A stretch of 64,000 bases of DNA from Panulirus ornatus (GCF_036320965.1 NC_092286.1:28279677-28343676); one strand, 5' to 3'; numbered from the stretch's first letter, positions 9,698 to 22,303 are shown. The notes: a model not told the origin generated them from the sequence alone. Program-made: numbers and translations.

Positions 9698-10759
9698 CTG
9701 AAACAAAAACACACTTAGAAACAAATCTTCAATGTTGAGAATAATTACATGTACAATGATTTGATACTTCATGCAATCATTTGAGAAATTGATAAAAATA
9801 ACTACAGTCATAACTACAAATATCAACATGTCTCAACAGCAACACAAAATACAGTGTGGCAATTTAGTCAATGGGATGCTTTGAAAACCTGTCAACATTA
9901 TCATTCAGATCATCAAATGGGGCCCCAAACTCGAAAAATCTTAATACTTCAGTTATGGAAGGACTAAAGAAATCAAGTTACATACCAAGTACACGGCAGG
10001 AACAGGATCATCATAACGATCCAGAAAAACAAAAACCTAGGGAACCTCTGAAGCTATGAACATGACAGGGTAGGTGCTGAAAAGTTTCAAAACTAATGAA
10101 ACTTTACTAATATGTCATTATTCAAAGCACTAATTCTCCCCTGAATGGAAACACTGCTGAGCAGAGAACATTTACGAGGCCCATTATCATATTCACTGAT
10201 TTATTCTAAACATCTTTAAACTGTATTCACACAATGCAGACACAAGAGAAACATCATATCATATACATTGTGAAATACTGAATGATTTGGTCCCAAAACT
10301 GCATAAAAGGATAATTCCTCCTTGAAACAGAAAACTGCAGAGAATGGTAAAATGTATAAATTATACCAAATCCTGGAGAAAACATCAATAAAACAGGTCC
10401 ACATCAATCTGTAAAAGCCAAGTACAAGAAACACCTGTAATAGACTACCTGGAACTCTTGAAAAATTAATGGTCAGCTTCTTCTCAGAAGCATCCGCCTC
10501 AAATTATGCTGCACAACGTATACAGTAATAAATTCAGACCAGCAGCATCAAACAGCCGGGAGGACAATGCCCTTTAGAAGGATACTCAGTCACAGGCACA
10601 GCTGCAGGGACTAAAGAAACCCACAAATCCAGGGCAAAGTAACGTAACATAGACTTCTGTCTAAAGCAATTCCATCATTGATGTTTCATATCCACATCCC
10701 AAACTCTAGCAATGTGAATTCTTTTCCCTTATGTATGAGGGCATTTATGAGCAAATATC
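9698..10759. other. Non-repetitive stretch, no gene recognised
   Basis: This is AT-rich sequence upstream of the first visible carboxypeptidase exon. I looked on the minus strand for an exon with a signal peptide and a GT donor in phase 2 and found none I could defend. It ends where the 21-bp tandem array starts. Confidence 0.5.
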
Positions 10760-11447
10760 CATCACCACGTACAAGATGTGGATGATACTACTATGCCAAT
10801 GGATCTACCATCATGCCTATGTATCGTACCCTGATGACTATGGATTGTACCCTCGTGACTATGGATCGTACCATCATGCCTATGGATCACACCCTCGTAA
10901 CTATGGATTGTACCACTGTGCCAATGGATTGTAACATAGTGCTAATGGATGGTACCATCATGCCTAAAGATTATACCGTTATGCCAATGGGTCGTACCCT
11001 CGTGACTATGGATCGTATTGTTGTGCCTATGGATCGTACTGTTGTGCCAGTGGATCATACCGTTGAGCCTATGGATAGTACCATCGTGACTATGGATTGT
11101 ACCACTGTGCCAATGGATTGAACCATCGTGCCATTGGATCGTATGGATCATACCATCGTGCCAATGAATTGTACCATCGTGCCATTGGATCGTACCATCG
11201 TGCCAGTGGATCGTACCATTGTGCCATTGGATCGTACCATCGTGCCAGTGGATCGTGCCATCGTGCCATTGAATCGTACCATCGTATCGTACCATCGTGC
11301 CAGTGGATCGTACCATCGTGCCAGTGGATCATACCATCGCGCTTGAGGATCGTACCATCAACCCTAAGGATCGTACCTTCGCGCGTCTATGAATCGTACC
11401 ATCGTAACTAGGGATTGTACCATCGTGCCTATGGATTGTTCCGTCGT
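10760..11447. repeat. 21-bp minisatellite array A
   Basis: There are about 31 diverged copies of a 21-base unit typified by GGATCGTACCATCGTGCC followed by three or four variable bases (ATT, AGT, TAT). Substitutions are frequent and length is well kept. Because 21 is a multiple of three it opens spurious frames on both strands (M-D-R-T-I-V-P type). The core TCGTACCATCGTGC recurs in the array at 31940. Confidence 0.97.
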
Positions 11448-11847
11448 GTGAGAATCGCTCAAGGCGAGCCGTACAGCCTGGAATCCCTACGACATGTAAG
11501 TGCCATATTTCCACCCGTGTATCTCCCGTGGCACACGGTGCAGCCCGGGGGCACAAGCACTGGCCCTTCGAAATCCACCAGCGGCGACCCCATCCAACGC
11601 AGAATAAAATGGACTCTGTGGCGGCAGCTTATAAATAATTACCAGAGAGCTGGCGGCACGATAGGGAGAGAGGGGTAGACTACTGCCATGCTAGGGGGAG
11701 GAGGAGGAGGATACACTTCAGGGAAAACGACTGTAATGTCTGACAAGAGAGGATGTCTTAGGGTTTACGTGTACATCATTCCTAAATCTATATAATGTAT
11801 GGTCATATGAGAGATGAATATACGAAAGGAATATATAAATATATATG

Positions 11848-11912
11848 ACTGAACCCCAGGCATTGCTTCGTCTGTTCCAGGCGCTCCCTCGCTCACGCGG
11901 GCAACGGCGGAG
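11848..11912 (+). mobile_element. LINE 3'-tail hairpin fragment
   Basis: CTTCGTCTGTTCCAGGCGCT and CCTCGCTCACGCGGG match the terminal hairpin of the LINE (compare 24840-24900), with some substitutions. TA-rich sequence lies beside it on the left. Only the tail is present. Confidence 0.6.
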
Positions 11913-12155
11913 AAGTACGGAAAAAGGAAAACGCTATGTGTTGGAGTTATTCGCCAATTTCTTCTGACTCTTATATGACTTAGAGGCGCCACTAAATCTA
12001 AATCAAATTGCCTCCTTCTCTCGTACGTCTGGAAGCTGTGGCAGAGCAGCTTGGCCAGGGAAATATTATCGTTCCCCCCACGACTGTGTTTACACGGATA
12101 ATTCAGTTATTGTCGATAAAGAAAATGTGGGAGGCTTGGCAGCAAATTATTTATC

Positions 12156-12159
<4 letters not shown>

Positions 12160-12190
<31 letters not shown>
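12160..12190. repeat. (GA)n microsatellite
   Basis: This is a pure GA run in otherwise unique sequence. Confidence 0.97.
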
Positions 12191-12192
<2 letters not shown>

Positions 12193-12562
12193 TGCCGCAG
12201 TCTGTTGTCCGCACGCTAACTACAGAACCACCCGTCCAATCTCCACCAAACTGGGCACACAGACCCTCTGGAGGAGGACGAAGACCCGTATTGATTTTGG
12301 TCTCGCTCGGGGTCAAGGGTCAAGATGGGTCATGGGTCACCGGATCCTAGACATGATCTGGGGCCTCTGGTCAAATTAGACCAGGTTCCAGCCAATGGGG
12401 TAGACTTCAGTCTACCACATCTACCACGGTCCCACATCTACCATGCTACCAGAAACGACCACTTGTTGACCCTGGGGGGGGTCAAAGGTCAGGGTCAAAG
12501 TGAACACATAGATAAGGGCGTACTAATGCATTCCTCCCTCGTGGGTCCATACCCATTATAGG

Positions 12563-13199
12563 AAGACATGGGGAGCTGTGGGGGGAGACATGGGGAGCTG
12601 TGGGGGAGAGACATGGGGAGCTGTGGGGGAGAGACATGGGGAGCTGTGGGGGAGAGACATGGGGAGCTGTGGGGGGAGACATGGGGAGCTGCGGGGGGGA
12701 GACATGGGGAGCTGTGGGGGAGAGACATGGGGAGCTGTGGGGGAGAGACATGGGGAGCTGGGGAGATATAGGGAGCTTTGGGGAGACATGGGGAGCTGGG
12801 GAGAGACATGGGGAGCTGGGGAGAGACATGGGGAGCTGGGGAGAGACATGGGGAGCTGTGGGGAGACATGGGGAGCTGGGGAGAGACTTGGGGAGCTGGG
12901 GAGACATGGGGAGCTGGGGAGACATGGGGAGCTGGGGAGAGACATGGGGAGCTGGGGAGAGACATGGGGAGCTGGGGAGAGACATGGGGAGCTGGGGAGA
13001 TATAGGGAGCTTTGGGGAGACATGGGGAGCTGGGGAGAGACATGGGGAGCTGGGGAGAGACATAGGGAGCTGTGGGGAGAGACATGGGGAGCTGGGGAGA
13101 GACATAGGGAGCTGTGGGGAGAGACATGGGGAGCTGGGGAGAGACATGGGGAGCTGGGGAGAGACTTGGGGAGCTGGGGAGACATGGGGAGCTGGGACA
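12563..13199. repeat. G-rich ~20-bp minisatellite
   Basis: There are about 30 copies of GACATGGGGAGCTGGGGAGA and near variants (TGTGGGGG instead of TGGGG; 18-22 bases long). The plus strand carries four or more G-runs of three or more in almost every window of 30 bases, a quadruplex-prone pattern. The C-rich strand opens long P-S-S-P-C-L-S type frames that are not genes. Confidence 0.97.
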
Positions 13200-13317
13200 T
13201 TATTAATCACACGCCAATGAAAAGACTTCATCAATATGTAAAAATATGTATACGCCACGATATACGCTTCTGCGTATTACATCTACGTCGCACATCTACG
13301 CTGGTTCTCATTCATCG

Positions 13318-13319
<2 letters not shown>

Positions 13320-13350
<31 letters not shown>
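13320..13350. repeat. (CA)n microsatellite
   Basis: This CA run directly abuts the single fold-back arm at 13350. Confidence 0.97.
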
Positions 13351-13529
13351 AAATGGCGTCCTAACTTCGTCTCTTCGTTGTATATCAACTGACTGTTATA
13401 TTTCTCTCTTGTGTCTCCCCTGATGATGATGTGATTATTACACGAAAGTGCACTTGGGAACTTATCGTGTTTCATTTTCCCCCGTGGACTCAAAGGAATA
13501 TATTGATCACGCGCAAAATTGTGATCATT

Positions 13530-13533
<4 letters not shown>
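13350..13533. mobile_element. Single right arm of a fold-back element
   Basis: It matches the right arms of the complete fold-back elements at 17953 and 22010 (CCAAATGGCGTC, then GACTGTTATATTTCTCTC, CCCCTGATGATGATG, ACACGAAAGTGCACTTGGGA) and then extends further than they do, through CATTTTCCCCCGTGGACTC. The left arm is missing and replaced by (CA)n. It is followed by GATCACGCGCAAAATTGTGATC-like palindromic sequence and (TA)n. Confidence 0.75.

Positions 13534-13580
<47 letters not shown>
13534..13580. repeat. (TA)n microsatellite
   Basis: This is a pure TA run after the single fold-back arm. Confidence 0.98.
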
Positions 13581-13587
<7 letters not shown>

Positions 13588-13756
13588 CAAAGTAATTTAA
13601 CCTTTTTTGCGATGGTGATAACACCATCTTGGCCAGGGTGTATGATGCCATGTTTCATTGGCTGGGTCAAGTCGCACGGGCAGGTTTCCAGCCCCGTGGA
13701 CCGTGCCTCATGACCGCCAGTGACCGAAGGACTAATCTAAGGGGGGGGGGTTAACA

Positions 13757-13758
<2 letters not shown>

Positions 13759-13819
<61 letters not shown>

Positions 13820-13857
13820 ATAATGTCTTTGCTTTTCCGATAAGGCTTATCATCGTA

Positions 13858-13910
<53 letters not shown>

Positions 13911-13922
13911 GTGTGTGTGTGT

Positions 13923-13970
<48 letters not shown>
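13759..13970. repeat. (CT)n and (GT)n microsatellites
   Basis: (CT)n runs from 13759 to 13815, and (GT)n with a few CG and AT interruptions runs from 13860 to 13970. They lie just left of the 4-kb duplicated unit. Confidence 0.97.
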
Positions 13971-13975
<5 letters not shown>

Positions 13976-14029
13976 AGACCAATTCCATTACTACCAATTT
14001 TCCTATTGTGTGACCCGACCAGAATCAAC

Positions 14030-16258
14030 CACCCCCACCCGTCCTGGGTCTGGCCACACCCACACCTCTGTAACCCTTGCTGTAACCATGTACTCACCAC
14101 ACTGTACCCGTCCTGGGTCTGGCCACACCCACACCTCTGTAACCCTTGCTGTAACCATGTACTCACCACACTGTACCCGTCCTGGGTCTGGCCACACCCA
14201 CACCTCTGTAACCCTTGCTGTAACCATGTACTCACAACACTGTACCCGTCCTGGGTCTGGCCACACCCACACCTCTGTAACCCTTGCTGTAACCATGTAC
14301 TCACCACACTGTACCCGTCCTGGGTCTGGCCACACCCACACCTCTGTAACCCTTGCTGTAACCATGTACTCACAACACTGTACCCGTCCTGGGTCTGGCC
14401 ACACCCACACCTCTGTAACCCTTGCTGTAACCATGTACTCACCACACTGTACCCGTCCTGGGTCTGGCCACACCCACACCTCTGTAACCCTAGCTGTAAC
14501 CATGTACTCACCACACTGTACCCGTCCTGGGTCTGGCCACACCCACACCTCTGTAACCCTTGCTGTAACCATGTACTCACCACACTGTACCCGTCCTGGG
14601 TCTGGCCACACCCACACCTCTGTAACCCTTGCTGTAACCATGTACTCACAACACTGTACCCGTCCTGGGTCTGGACACACCCACACCTCTGTAACCCTTG
14701 CTGTAACCATGTACTCACAACACTGTACCCGTCCTGGGTCTGGACACACCCACACCTCTGTAACCCTTGCTGTAACCATGTACTCACCACACTGTACCCG
14801 TCCTGGGTCTGGACACACCCACACCTCTGTAACCCTTGCTGTAACCATGTACTCACCACACTGTACCCGTCCTGGGTCTGGACACACCCACACCTCTGTA
14901 ACCCTTGCTGTAACCATGTACTCACAACACTGTACCCGTCCTGGGTCTGGCCACACCCACACCTCTGTAACCCTTGCTGTAACCATGTACTCACCACACT
15001 GTACCCGTCCTGGGTCTGGCCACACCCACACCTCTGTAACCCTTGCTGTAACCATGTACTCACAACACTGTACCCGTCCTGGGTCTGGCCACACCCACAC
15101 CTCTGTAACCCTTGCTGTAACCATGTACTCACCACACTGTACCCGTCCTGGGTCTGGACACACCCACACCTCTGTAACCCTTGCTGTAACCATGTACTCA
15201 CCACACTGTACCCGTCCTGGGTCTGGCCACACCCACACCTCTGTAACCCTTGCTGTAACCATGTACTCACAACACTGTACCCGTCCTGGGTCTGGACACA
15301 CCCACACCTCTGTAACCCTTGCTGTAACCATGTACTCACCACACTGTACCCGTCCTGGGTCTGGCCACACCCACACCTCTGTAACCCTTGCTGTAACCAT
15401 GTACTCACCACACTGTACCCGTCCTGGGTCTGGACACACCCACACCTCTGTAACCCTTGCTGTAACCATGTACTCACCACACTGTACCCGTCCTGGGTCT
15501 GGACACACCCACACCTCTGTAACCCTTGCTGTAACCATGTACTCACCACGCTGTACCCGTCCTGGGTCTGGCCACACCCACACCTCTGTAACCCTTGCTG
15601 TAACCATGTACTCACCACACTGTACCCGTCCTGGGTCTGGACACACCCACACCTCTGTAACCCTTGCTGTAACCATGTACTCACCACACTGTACCCGTCC
15701 TGGGTCTGGACACACCCACACCTCTGTAACCCTTGCTGTAACCATGTACTCACCACGCTGTACCTGTCCTGGGTCTGGTCACACCCACACCTCTGTAACC
15801 CTTGCTGTAACCATGTACTCACCACGCTGTACCCGTCCTGGGTCTGGACACACCCACACCTCTGTAACCCTTGCTGTAACCATGTACTCACCACACTGTA
15901 CCCGTCCCTGGGTCTGGGCCACACCCCACACCTCTGTAACCCTTGCTGTAACCATGTACTCACCACACTGTACCCGTCCTGGGTCTGGCCACACCCACAC
16001 CTCTGTAACCCTTGCTGTAACCATGTACTCACCACACTGTACCCGTCCTGGGTCTGGACAACACCCACACCTCTGTAACCCTTGCTGTAACCATGTACTC
16101 ACCACCACTGTACCCGGTCCTGGGTCGGACACACCCACACCTCTGTAACCCTTGCTGTAACCATGTACTCACCACACTGTACCCGTCCTGGTGTCTGGAC
16201 ACAACCCACACCTCTGTAACCCTTGCTGTAACCATGAACTCACCACACTGTACCCACT
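14030..16258. repeat. 69-bp satellite, first array
   Basis: There are about 32 copies of a 69-base unit that includes GTCCTGGGTCTGGCCACACC and TAACCATGTACTCACCACAC. Monomers are almost identical and differ mainly at two binary positions (GGCC/GGAC and CACC/CACA), which could define higher-order repeats. The first ~27 units contain no indels; from about 15900 almost every unit has a single-base indel. As 69 is a multiple of three, frames over 700 codons open on both strands; none is coding. Confidence 0.98.
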
Positions 16259-16296
16259 GCTGCCTCGCTGTATTTGCTCCCCCCCACAACTTGCAG

Positions 16297-17425
16297 GCAA
16301 CTCGCTGTATTCGTAATAACAACTCCAGAATACACAACAACAGTAGATTTAGGGCAACATCAAACGCTGTATACGTAATACATACCCCTGAATACCCATC
16401 AACAGTAGATTTAGGGCAACATTCAAACGCTGTATTCGTAATACAACTCCAGAATACACCAACAACAGTAGATTTAGGGCAACATCAAACGCTGTATCGT
16501 AATACAACACCAGAATACACCAACAACAATAGATTTAGTGGCAACATCAAACGCTGTATTCGTAATACAACCCCAGAATACTCCAACAACAATAGATTTA
16601 AGGCAACTTCAAACGCTGTATTCGCAATACAACCCCAGGAATACACCAACAACAGTAGATTTAGGGCAACATCAAACGCTGTATTCGTAATACAACCCCA
16701 GAATACACCAACAACAGTAGATTTAGGGCAACATCAAACGCTGTTATTCGTAATACAACCCCAGAATACACCAAACAACAGTAGATTTAGGGCAACATCA
16801 AACGCTGTATTCGTAATACAACCCCAGAATACACCAACAACAGTAGATTTAAGGCAACATCAAACGCTGTATTCGTAATACAACCCCAGAATACACCAAC
16901 AACAGTAGATTTAAGGCAACATCAAACGCTGTATTCGTAATACAACCCCAGAATACACCAACAACAGTAGATTTAAGGCAACATCAAACGCTGTATTCGT
17001 AATACAACCCCAGAATAAACCAACAACAGTAGATTTAGGGCAACATCAAACGGTTGTATTCGTAATACAACCCCAGAATAAACCAACAACAGTAGATTTA
17101 GGGCAACATCAAACGCTGTATTCGTAATACAACCCCAGAATAAACCAACAACAGTAGATTTAGGGCATCAATCAAACGCTGTATTCGTAATACAACCCCA
17201 GAATACACCAACAACAGTAGATTTAAGGCAACATCAAACGCTGTATTCGTAATACAACCCCAGAATACACCAACAACAGTAGATTTAGGGCAACATCAAA
17301 CGCTGTATTCGTAATACAACCCCAGAATACACCCACAACAGTAGATTTAGGGCAACATCAAACGCTGTATTCGTAATACAACCCCAGAATACACCAACAA
17401 CAGTAGATTTAAGGCAACATCAAAC
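16297..17425. repeat. 62-bp satellite, first array
   Basis: There are about 18 copies of a 62-base unit including GTAATACAACCCCAGAATAC and GTAGATTTAGGGCAACATC. Small indels are common, especially in the first third, whereas the second array at 20366 is clean. Confidence 0.98.
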
Positions 17426-17585
17426 ATTTATTAGCGCCCAGGTAACGTTAAGTTGCTATAGAGAGGTTTTGCAGTGTTTGTGTTGACTGTGTGTCTCCCC
17501 GGCCGCTGGCTGGGGGGAACGGCAGGAATGAAACGGCGCGCCTGCGCTGCGCAGCTGTCGTGGAGCGCTGCTGCGCAGGGGCCAG

Positions 17586-17642
<57 letters not shown>

Positions 17643-17952
17643 TACCCTCCGTACCCAAGCTGGGTCACGTGACGACCCCTCCATGACGGGCGAAAACAAA
17701 GAGGCCCCCCCAACCCTCTAGCCGGGGAGGAGGAACGGCCATTGGAATCGACCTCTCCAGATTCTCGTGGGATGTCAAAGTGAACAGGTCCGTTCCCGTC
17801 GGCCCCGCTGGACATGAAGGCCAGACTTGCAATTCAAAATATTTATCAACATCTCCTCTGTAATCACTCTCAAAATAATAATAATAAAAAAAAGATGTAT
17901 TAACACTATATAGAAACACGATACTCTACAATGTATACTTTGTGAGTGTGCA
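17426..17952. other. Unique spacer of the 4-kb duplicated unit, first copy
   Basis: It contains a GC-rich stretch (GGCGCGCCTGCGCTGCGCAG), (GA)n at 17590-17640 and a short AT-rich end. It is nearly identical to 21489-22009, an offset of 4,061 bases. No exon is recognised in it. Confidence 0.8.
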
Positions 17953-18235
17953 TATATGAGACACGATACATTGCCAAGTGCACTTTCGTGTAATAATCAC
18001 ATCATCATCAGGGGAGACACAAGAGAGAAATATAACAGTCAGTTGATATACAACGAAGAGACGAAGCTACGACGCCATTTGGTAACTTGGACAATCATAT
18101 GCTTACCAAATGGCGTCGTAGCTTCGTCTCTTCGATGTACCTCAACTGACTGTTATATTTCTCTCTTGTGTCTCCCCTGATGATAATGTGATTATTACAC
18201 GAAAGTGCACTTGGGAACTATTCGTGTCTCATATA
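17953..18235. mobile_element. Fold-back element, complete, first copy
   Basis: Two ~133-base inverted arms (17953-18085 and 18103-18235) flank a 17-base spacer. The ends are TATATGAGACACGA and its complement. The arms pair almost perfectly through AAGTGCACTTTCGTGT, GACACAAGAGAGAAATATA and ACGCCATTTGGTAA. There is no coding capacity. It behaves like a MITE or fold-back element; solo arms occur at 13350 and 45794. Confidence 0.9.
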
Positions 18236-18240
18236 AGAAT

Positions 18241-18247
<7 letters not shown>

Positions 18248-18310
<63 letters not shown>
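18248..18310. repeat. (TA)n microsatellite
   Basis: This TA run has one AA slip and lies between the first fold-back element and the second 69-bp array. Confidence 0.98.
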
Positions 18311-18316
<6 letters not shown>

Positions 18317-18344
18317 TATATACCTTGTACCCGAACCATGAATC

Positions 18345-20220
18345 ACCACCCACCACCCGTCCTGGGTCTGGCACACCCACACCTCTGTAACCCTTGCTGT
18401 AACCATGTACTCACCACACTGTACCCGTCCTGGGTCTGGCCACACCCACACCTCTGTAACCCTTGCTGTAACCATGTACTCACCACACTGTACCCGTCCT
18501 GGGTCTGGCCACACCCACACCTCTGTAAACCCTTGCTGTAACCATGTACTCACAACACTGTACCCGTCCTGGGTCTGGCCACACCCACACCTCTGTAACC
18601 CTTGCTGTAACCATGTACTCACCACACTGTACCCGTCCTGGGTCTGGCACACCCACACCTCTGTAACCCTTGCTGTAAACCATGTACTCACAACACTGTA
18701 CCCGTCCTGGGTCTGGCCACACCCACACCTCTGTAACCCTTGCTGTAACCATGTACTCACCACACTGTACCCGTCCTGGGTCTGGCCACACCCACACTCT
18801 GTAACCCTAGCTGTAACCATGTACTCACAACACTGTACCCGTCCTGGGTCTGGACACACCACACCTCTGTAACCCTTGCTGTAACCATGTACTCACCACA
18901 CTGTACCCGTCCTGGGTCTGGACACACCCACACCTCTGTAACCCTTGCTGTAACCATGTACTCACAACACTGTACCCGTCCTGGGTCTGGACACACCCAC
19001 ACCTCTGTAACCCTTGCTGTAACCATGTACTCACCACACTGTACCCGTCCTGGGTCTGGCCACACCACACCTCTGTAACCCTTGCTGTAACCATGTACTC
19101 ACACCACTGTACCCGTCCTGGGTCTGGCCACACCCACAACCTCTGTAACCCTTGCTGTAACCATGTACTCACCAACACTGTACCCGTCCTGGGTCTGGAC
19201 ACACCCACCACCTCTGTAACCCTTGCTGTAACCATGTACTCACCACACTGTACCCGTCCTGGGTCTGGCCACACCCACACCTCTGTAACCCTTGCTGTAA
19301 CCATGTACTCACCACACTGTACCCGTCCTGGGTCTGGCCACACCCACACCTCTGTAACCCTTGCTGTAACCATGTACTCACCACACTGTACCCGTCCTGG
19401 GTCTGGCCACACCCACACCTCTGTAACCCTTGCTGTAACCATGTACTCACCACACTGTACCCGTCCTGGGTCTGGACACACCCACACCTCTGTAACCCTT
19501 GCTGTAACCATGTACTCACCACACTGTACCCGTCCTGGGTCTGGACACACCCACACCTCTGTAACCCTTGCTGTAACCATGTACTCACCACACTGTACCC
19601 GTCCTGGGTCTGGACACACCCACACCTCTGTAACCCTTGCTGTAACCATGTACTCACCACACTGTACCCGTCCTGGGTCTGGACACACCCACACCTCTGT
19701 AACCCTTGCTGTAACCATGTACTCACCACACTGTACCCGTCCTGGGTCTGGTCCACACCCACACCTCTGTAACCCTTGCTGTAACCATGTACTCACCACA
19801 CTGTACCCGTCCTGGGTCTGGACACACCCACACCTCTGTAACCCTTGCTGTAACCATGTACTCACCACACTGTACCCGTCCTGGGTCTGGCCACACCACA
19901 CCTCTGTAACCCTTGCTGTAACCATGTACTCACCACACTGTACCCGTCCTGGGTCTGGACACACCACACCTCTGTAACCCTTGCTGTAACCATGTACTCA
20001 CCACACTGTACCCGTCCCTGGGTCTGGACACACCCACACCTCTGTAACCCTTGCTGTAACCATGTACTCACCACACTGTACCCGTCCTGGGTCTGGACAC
20101 ACCCACACCTCTGTAACCCTTGCTGTAACCATGTACTCACCACACTGTACCCGTCCTGGGTCTGGACACACCCACACCTCTGTAACCCTTGCTGTAACCA
20201 TGTACTCACCACACTGTACC
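18345..20220. repeat. 69-bp satellite, second array
   Basis: There are about 27 copies of the same 69-base unit as at 14030. Many monomers from 18345 to about 20040 differ only by one inserted or deleted base (for example GGCACACCC, GTAAACCATG, CACACCACACC, CGTCCCTGGG). The flank on its left (CCCGAACCATGAATCACCAC) is a diverged version of the flank of the first array, so the array moved as part of a larger unit. Confidence 0.98.
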
Positions 20221-20365
20221 CACTGCTGCCTCGCTGTATTTGCTCCCCCCACACACACACACCTCCCGCTTGTTATGTACTAACAACCCCCCCCCCCCCC
20301 ACCACCCCACCATCACGGCTGTAACACCTCGTTGATCTGTGACGACCTGGTCTACAACTTGTAGG
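20221..20365. other. Spacer between the 69-bp and 62-bp arrays, second copy
   Basis: It contains CA and C runs (16 or more C at about 20287-20300) and TGTAACACCTCGTTGATCTG. The first copy has a ~115-base shorter spacer at 16259-16296, so one copy has a deletion. Confidence 0.8.
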
Positions 20366-21488
20366 CAAACGCTGTATTCGTAATACAACTCCAGAATACA
20401 CCAACAACAGTAGATTTAGGGCAACATCAAACGCTGTATTCGTAATACAACCCCAGAATACACCAACAACAGTAGATTTAGGGCAACATCAAACGCTGTA
20501 TTCGTAATACAACTCCAGAATACACCAACAACAGTAGATTTAGGGCAACATCAAACGCTGTATTCGTAATACAACCCCAGAATACACCAACAACAATAGA
20601 TTTAGGGCAACATCAAACGCTGTATTCGTAATACAACCCCAGAATACACCAACAACAATAGATTTAAGGCAACTTCAAACGCTGTATTCGCAATACAACC
20701 CCAGAATACACCAACAACAGTAGATTTAGGGCAACATCAAACGCTGTATTCGTAATACAACCCCAGAATACACCAACAACAGTAGATTTAGGGCAACATC
20801 AAACGCTGTATTCGTAATACAACCCCAGAATACACCAACAACAGTAGATTTAGGGCAACATCAAACGCTGTATTCGTAATACAACCCCAGAATACACCAA
20901 CAACAGTAGATTTAAGGCAACATCAAACGCTGTATTCGTAATACAACCCCAGAATACACCAACAACAGTAGATTTAAGGCAACATCAAACGCTGTATTCG
21001 TAATACAACCCCAGAATACACCAACAACAGTAGATTTAAGGCAACATCAAACGCTGTATTCGTAATACAACCCCAGAATAAACCAACAACAGTAGATTTA
21101 GGGCAACATCAAACGGTGTATTCGTAATACAACCCCAGAATAAACCAACAACAGTAGATTTAGGGCAACATCAAACGCTGTATTCGTAATACAACCCCAG
21201 AATAAACCAACAACAGTAGATTTAGGGCAACATCAAACGCTGTATTCGTAATACAACCCCAGAATACACCAACAACAGTAGATTTAGGGCAACATCAAAC
21301 GCTGTATTCGTAATACAACCCCAGAATACACCAACAACAGTAGATTTAGGGCAACATCAAACGCTGTATTCGTAATACAACCCCAGAATACACCCACAAC
21401 AGTAGATTTAGGGCAACATCAAACGCTGTATTCGTAATACAACCCCAAAATACACCAACAACACTAGATTTAAGGCTACATCAAACAT
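20366..21488. repeat. 62-bp satellite, second array
   Basis: There are about 18 copies of the 62-base unit. The order of variant monomers (for example CAACAATAGATT, GGTGTATTCG, AATAAACC) parallels the first array, which shows that the arrays were duplicated whole, not independently amplified. Confidence 0.98.
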
Positions 21489-21646
21489 TTATTAGCGCCC
21501 AGGTAACGTTAAGTTGTTATAGAGAGGTTTTGCAGTGTTTGTGTTGACTGTGTGTCTCCCCGGCCGCTGGCTGGGGGGAACGGCAGGAATGAAACGGCGC
21601 GCCAGCGCTGCGCAGCTGTCGTGGAGCGCTGCTGCGCAGGGGCCAG

Positions 21647-21699
<53 letters not shown>

Positions 21700-22009
21700 T
21701 ACCCTCCGTACCCAAGCTGGGTCACGTGACGACCCCTCCATGACGGGCGAAAACAAAGAGGACCCCCCAACCCTCTAGCCGGGGAGGAGGTACGGCCATT
21801 GGAATCGACCTCTCCAGATTCTCGTGGGATGTCAAAGTGAACAGGTCCGTTCCCGTCGGCCCCGGTGGACATGAAGGCCAGATTTGTAATTCAAAATATT
21901 TATCAACATCTCCTCTGTAATCACTCTCAAAATAATAATAATAATAAAAAGATGCATTAACACTATATAGAAACATGATACTCTACAATGTATACTTTGT
22001 GAGTGTGCA
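21489..22009. other. Unique spacer of the 4-kb duplicated unit, second copy
   Basis: It is nearly identical to 17426-17952 with a (GA)n at 21651-21698. Differences are a few substitutions and microsatellite length. Confidence 0.8.
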
Positions 22010-22292
22010 TATATGAGACACGATAAATTGCCAAGTGCACTTTCGTGTAATAATCACATTATCATCAGGGGAGACACAAGAGAGAAATATAACAGTCAGT
22101 TGATGTACAACGAAGAGACGAAGCTACGACGCCATTTGGTAACTTGGACAATCACATGTTTACCAAATGGCGTCGTAGCTTTGTCTCTTCGATGTATATC
22201 AACTGACTGTTATATTTCTCTCTTGTGTCTCCCCTGATGATAATGTGATTATTACACGAAAGTGCACTTGGGAACTATTCGTGTCTCATATA
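22010..22292. mobile_element. Fold-back element, complete, second copy
   Basis: It has the same structure and length as the element at 17953-18235, with a few substitutions. It was copied as part of the 4-kb unit. Confidence 0.9.
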
Positions 22293-22300
22293 AGAATATA

Positions 22301-22303
<3 letters not shown>

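Larger units (their letters stand above)
11448..12562. other. Mixed sequence between two minisatellites
   Basis: 11450-11760 is relatively GC-rich with a TTATAAATAA word at 11630 and no recognisable exon. 11848-11912 is a LINE-tail hairpin fragment, 12160-12190 is (GA)n, and 12300-12520 contains several GGTCA half-sites, including GGGTCAAAGGTCA at 12479-12491. I see no protein-coding gene. Confidence 0.55.

Noticed and set aside
11620..11640. TATA-box promoter (TTATAAATAA)
   Set aside because: Single AT-rich word with no gene start or other core element near it.
11765..11992. First exon of the carboxypeptidase with a signal peptide
   Set aside because: The frame starts M-A-P-L-S but runs through a LINE-tail fragment and lacks a hydrophobic core followed by a suitable donor in phase 2.
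13732..16148. Frames over 700 codons on both strands in the 69-bp array
   Set aside because: 69 is a multiple of three; three different frames and both strands are open in the same bases.
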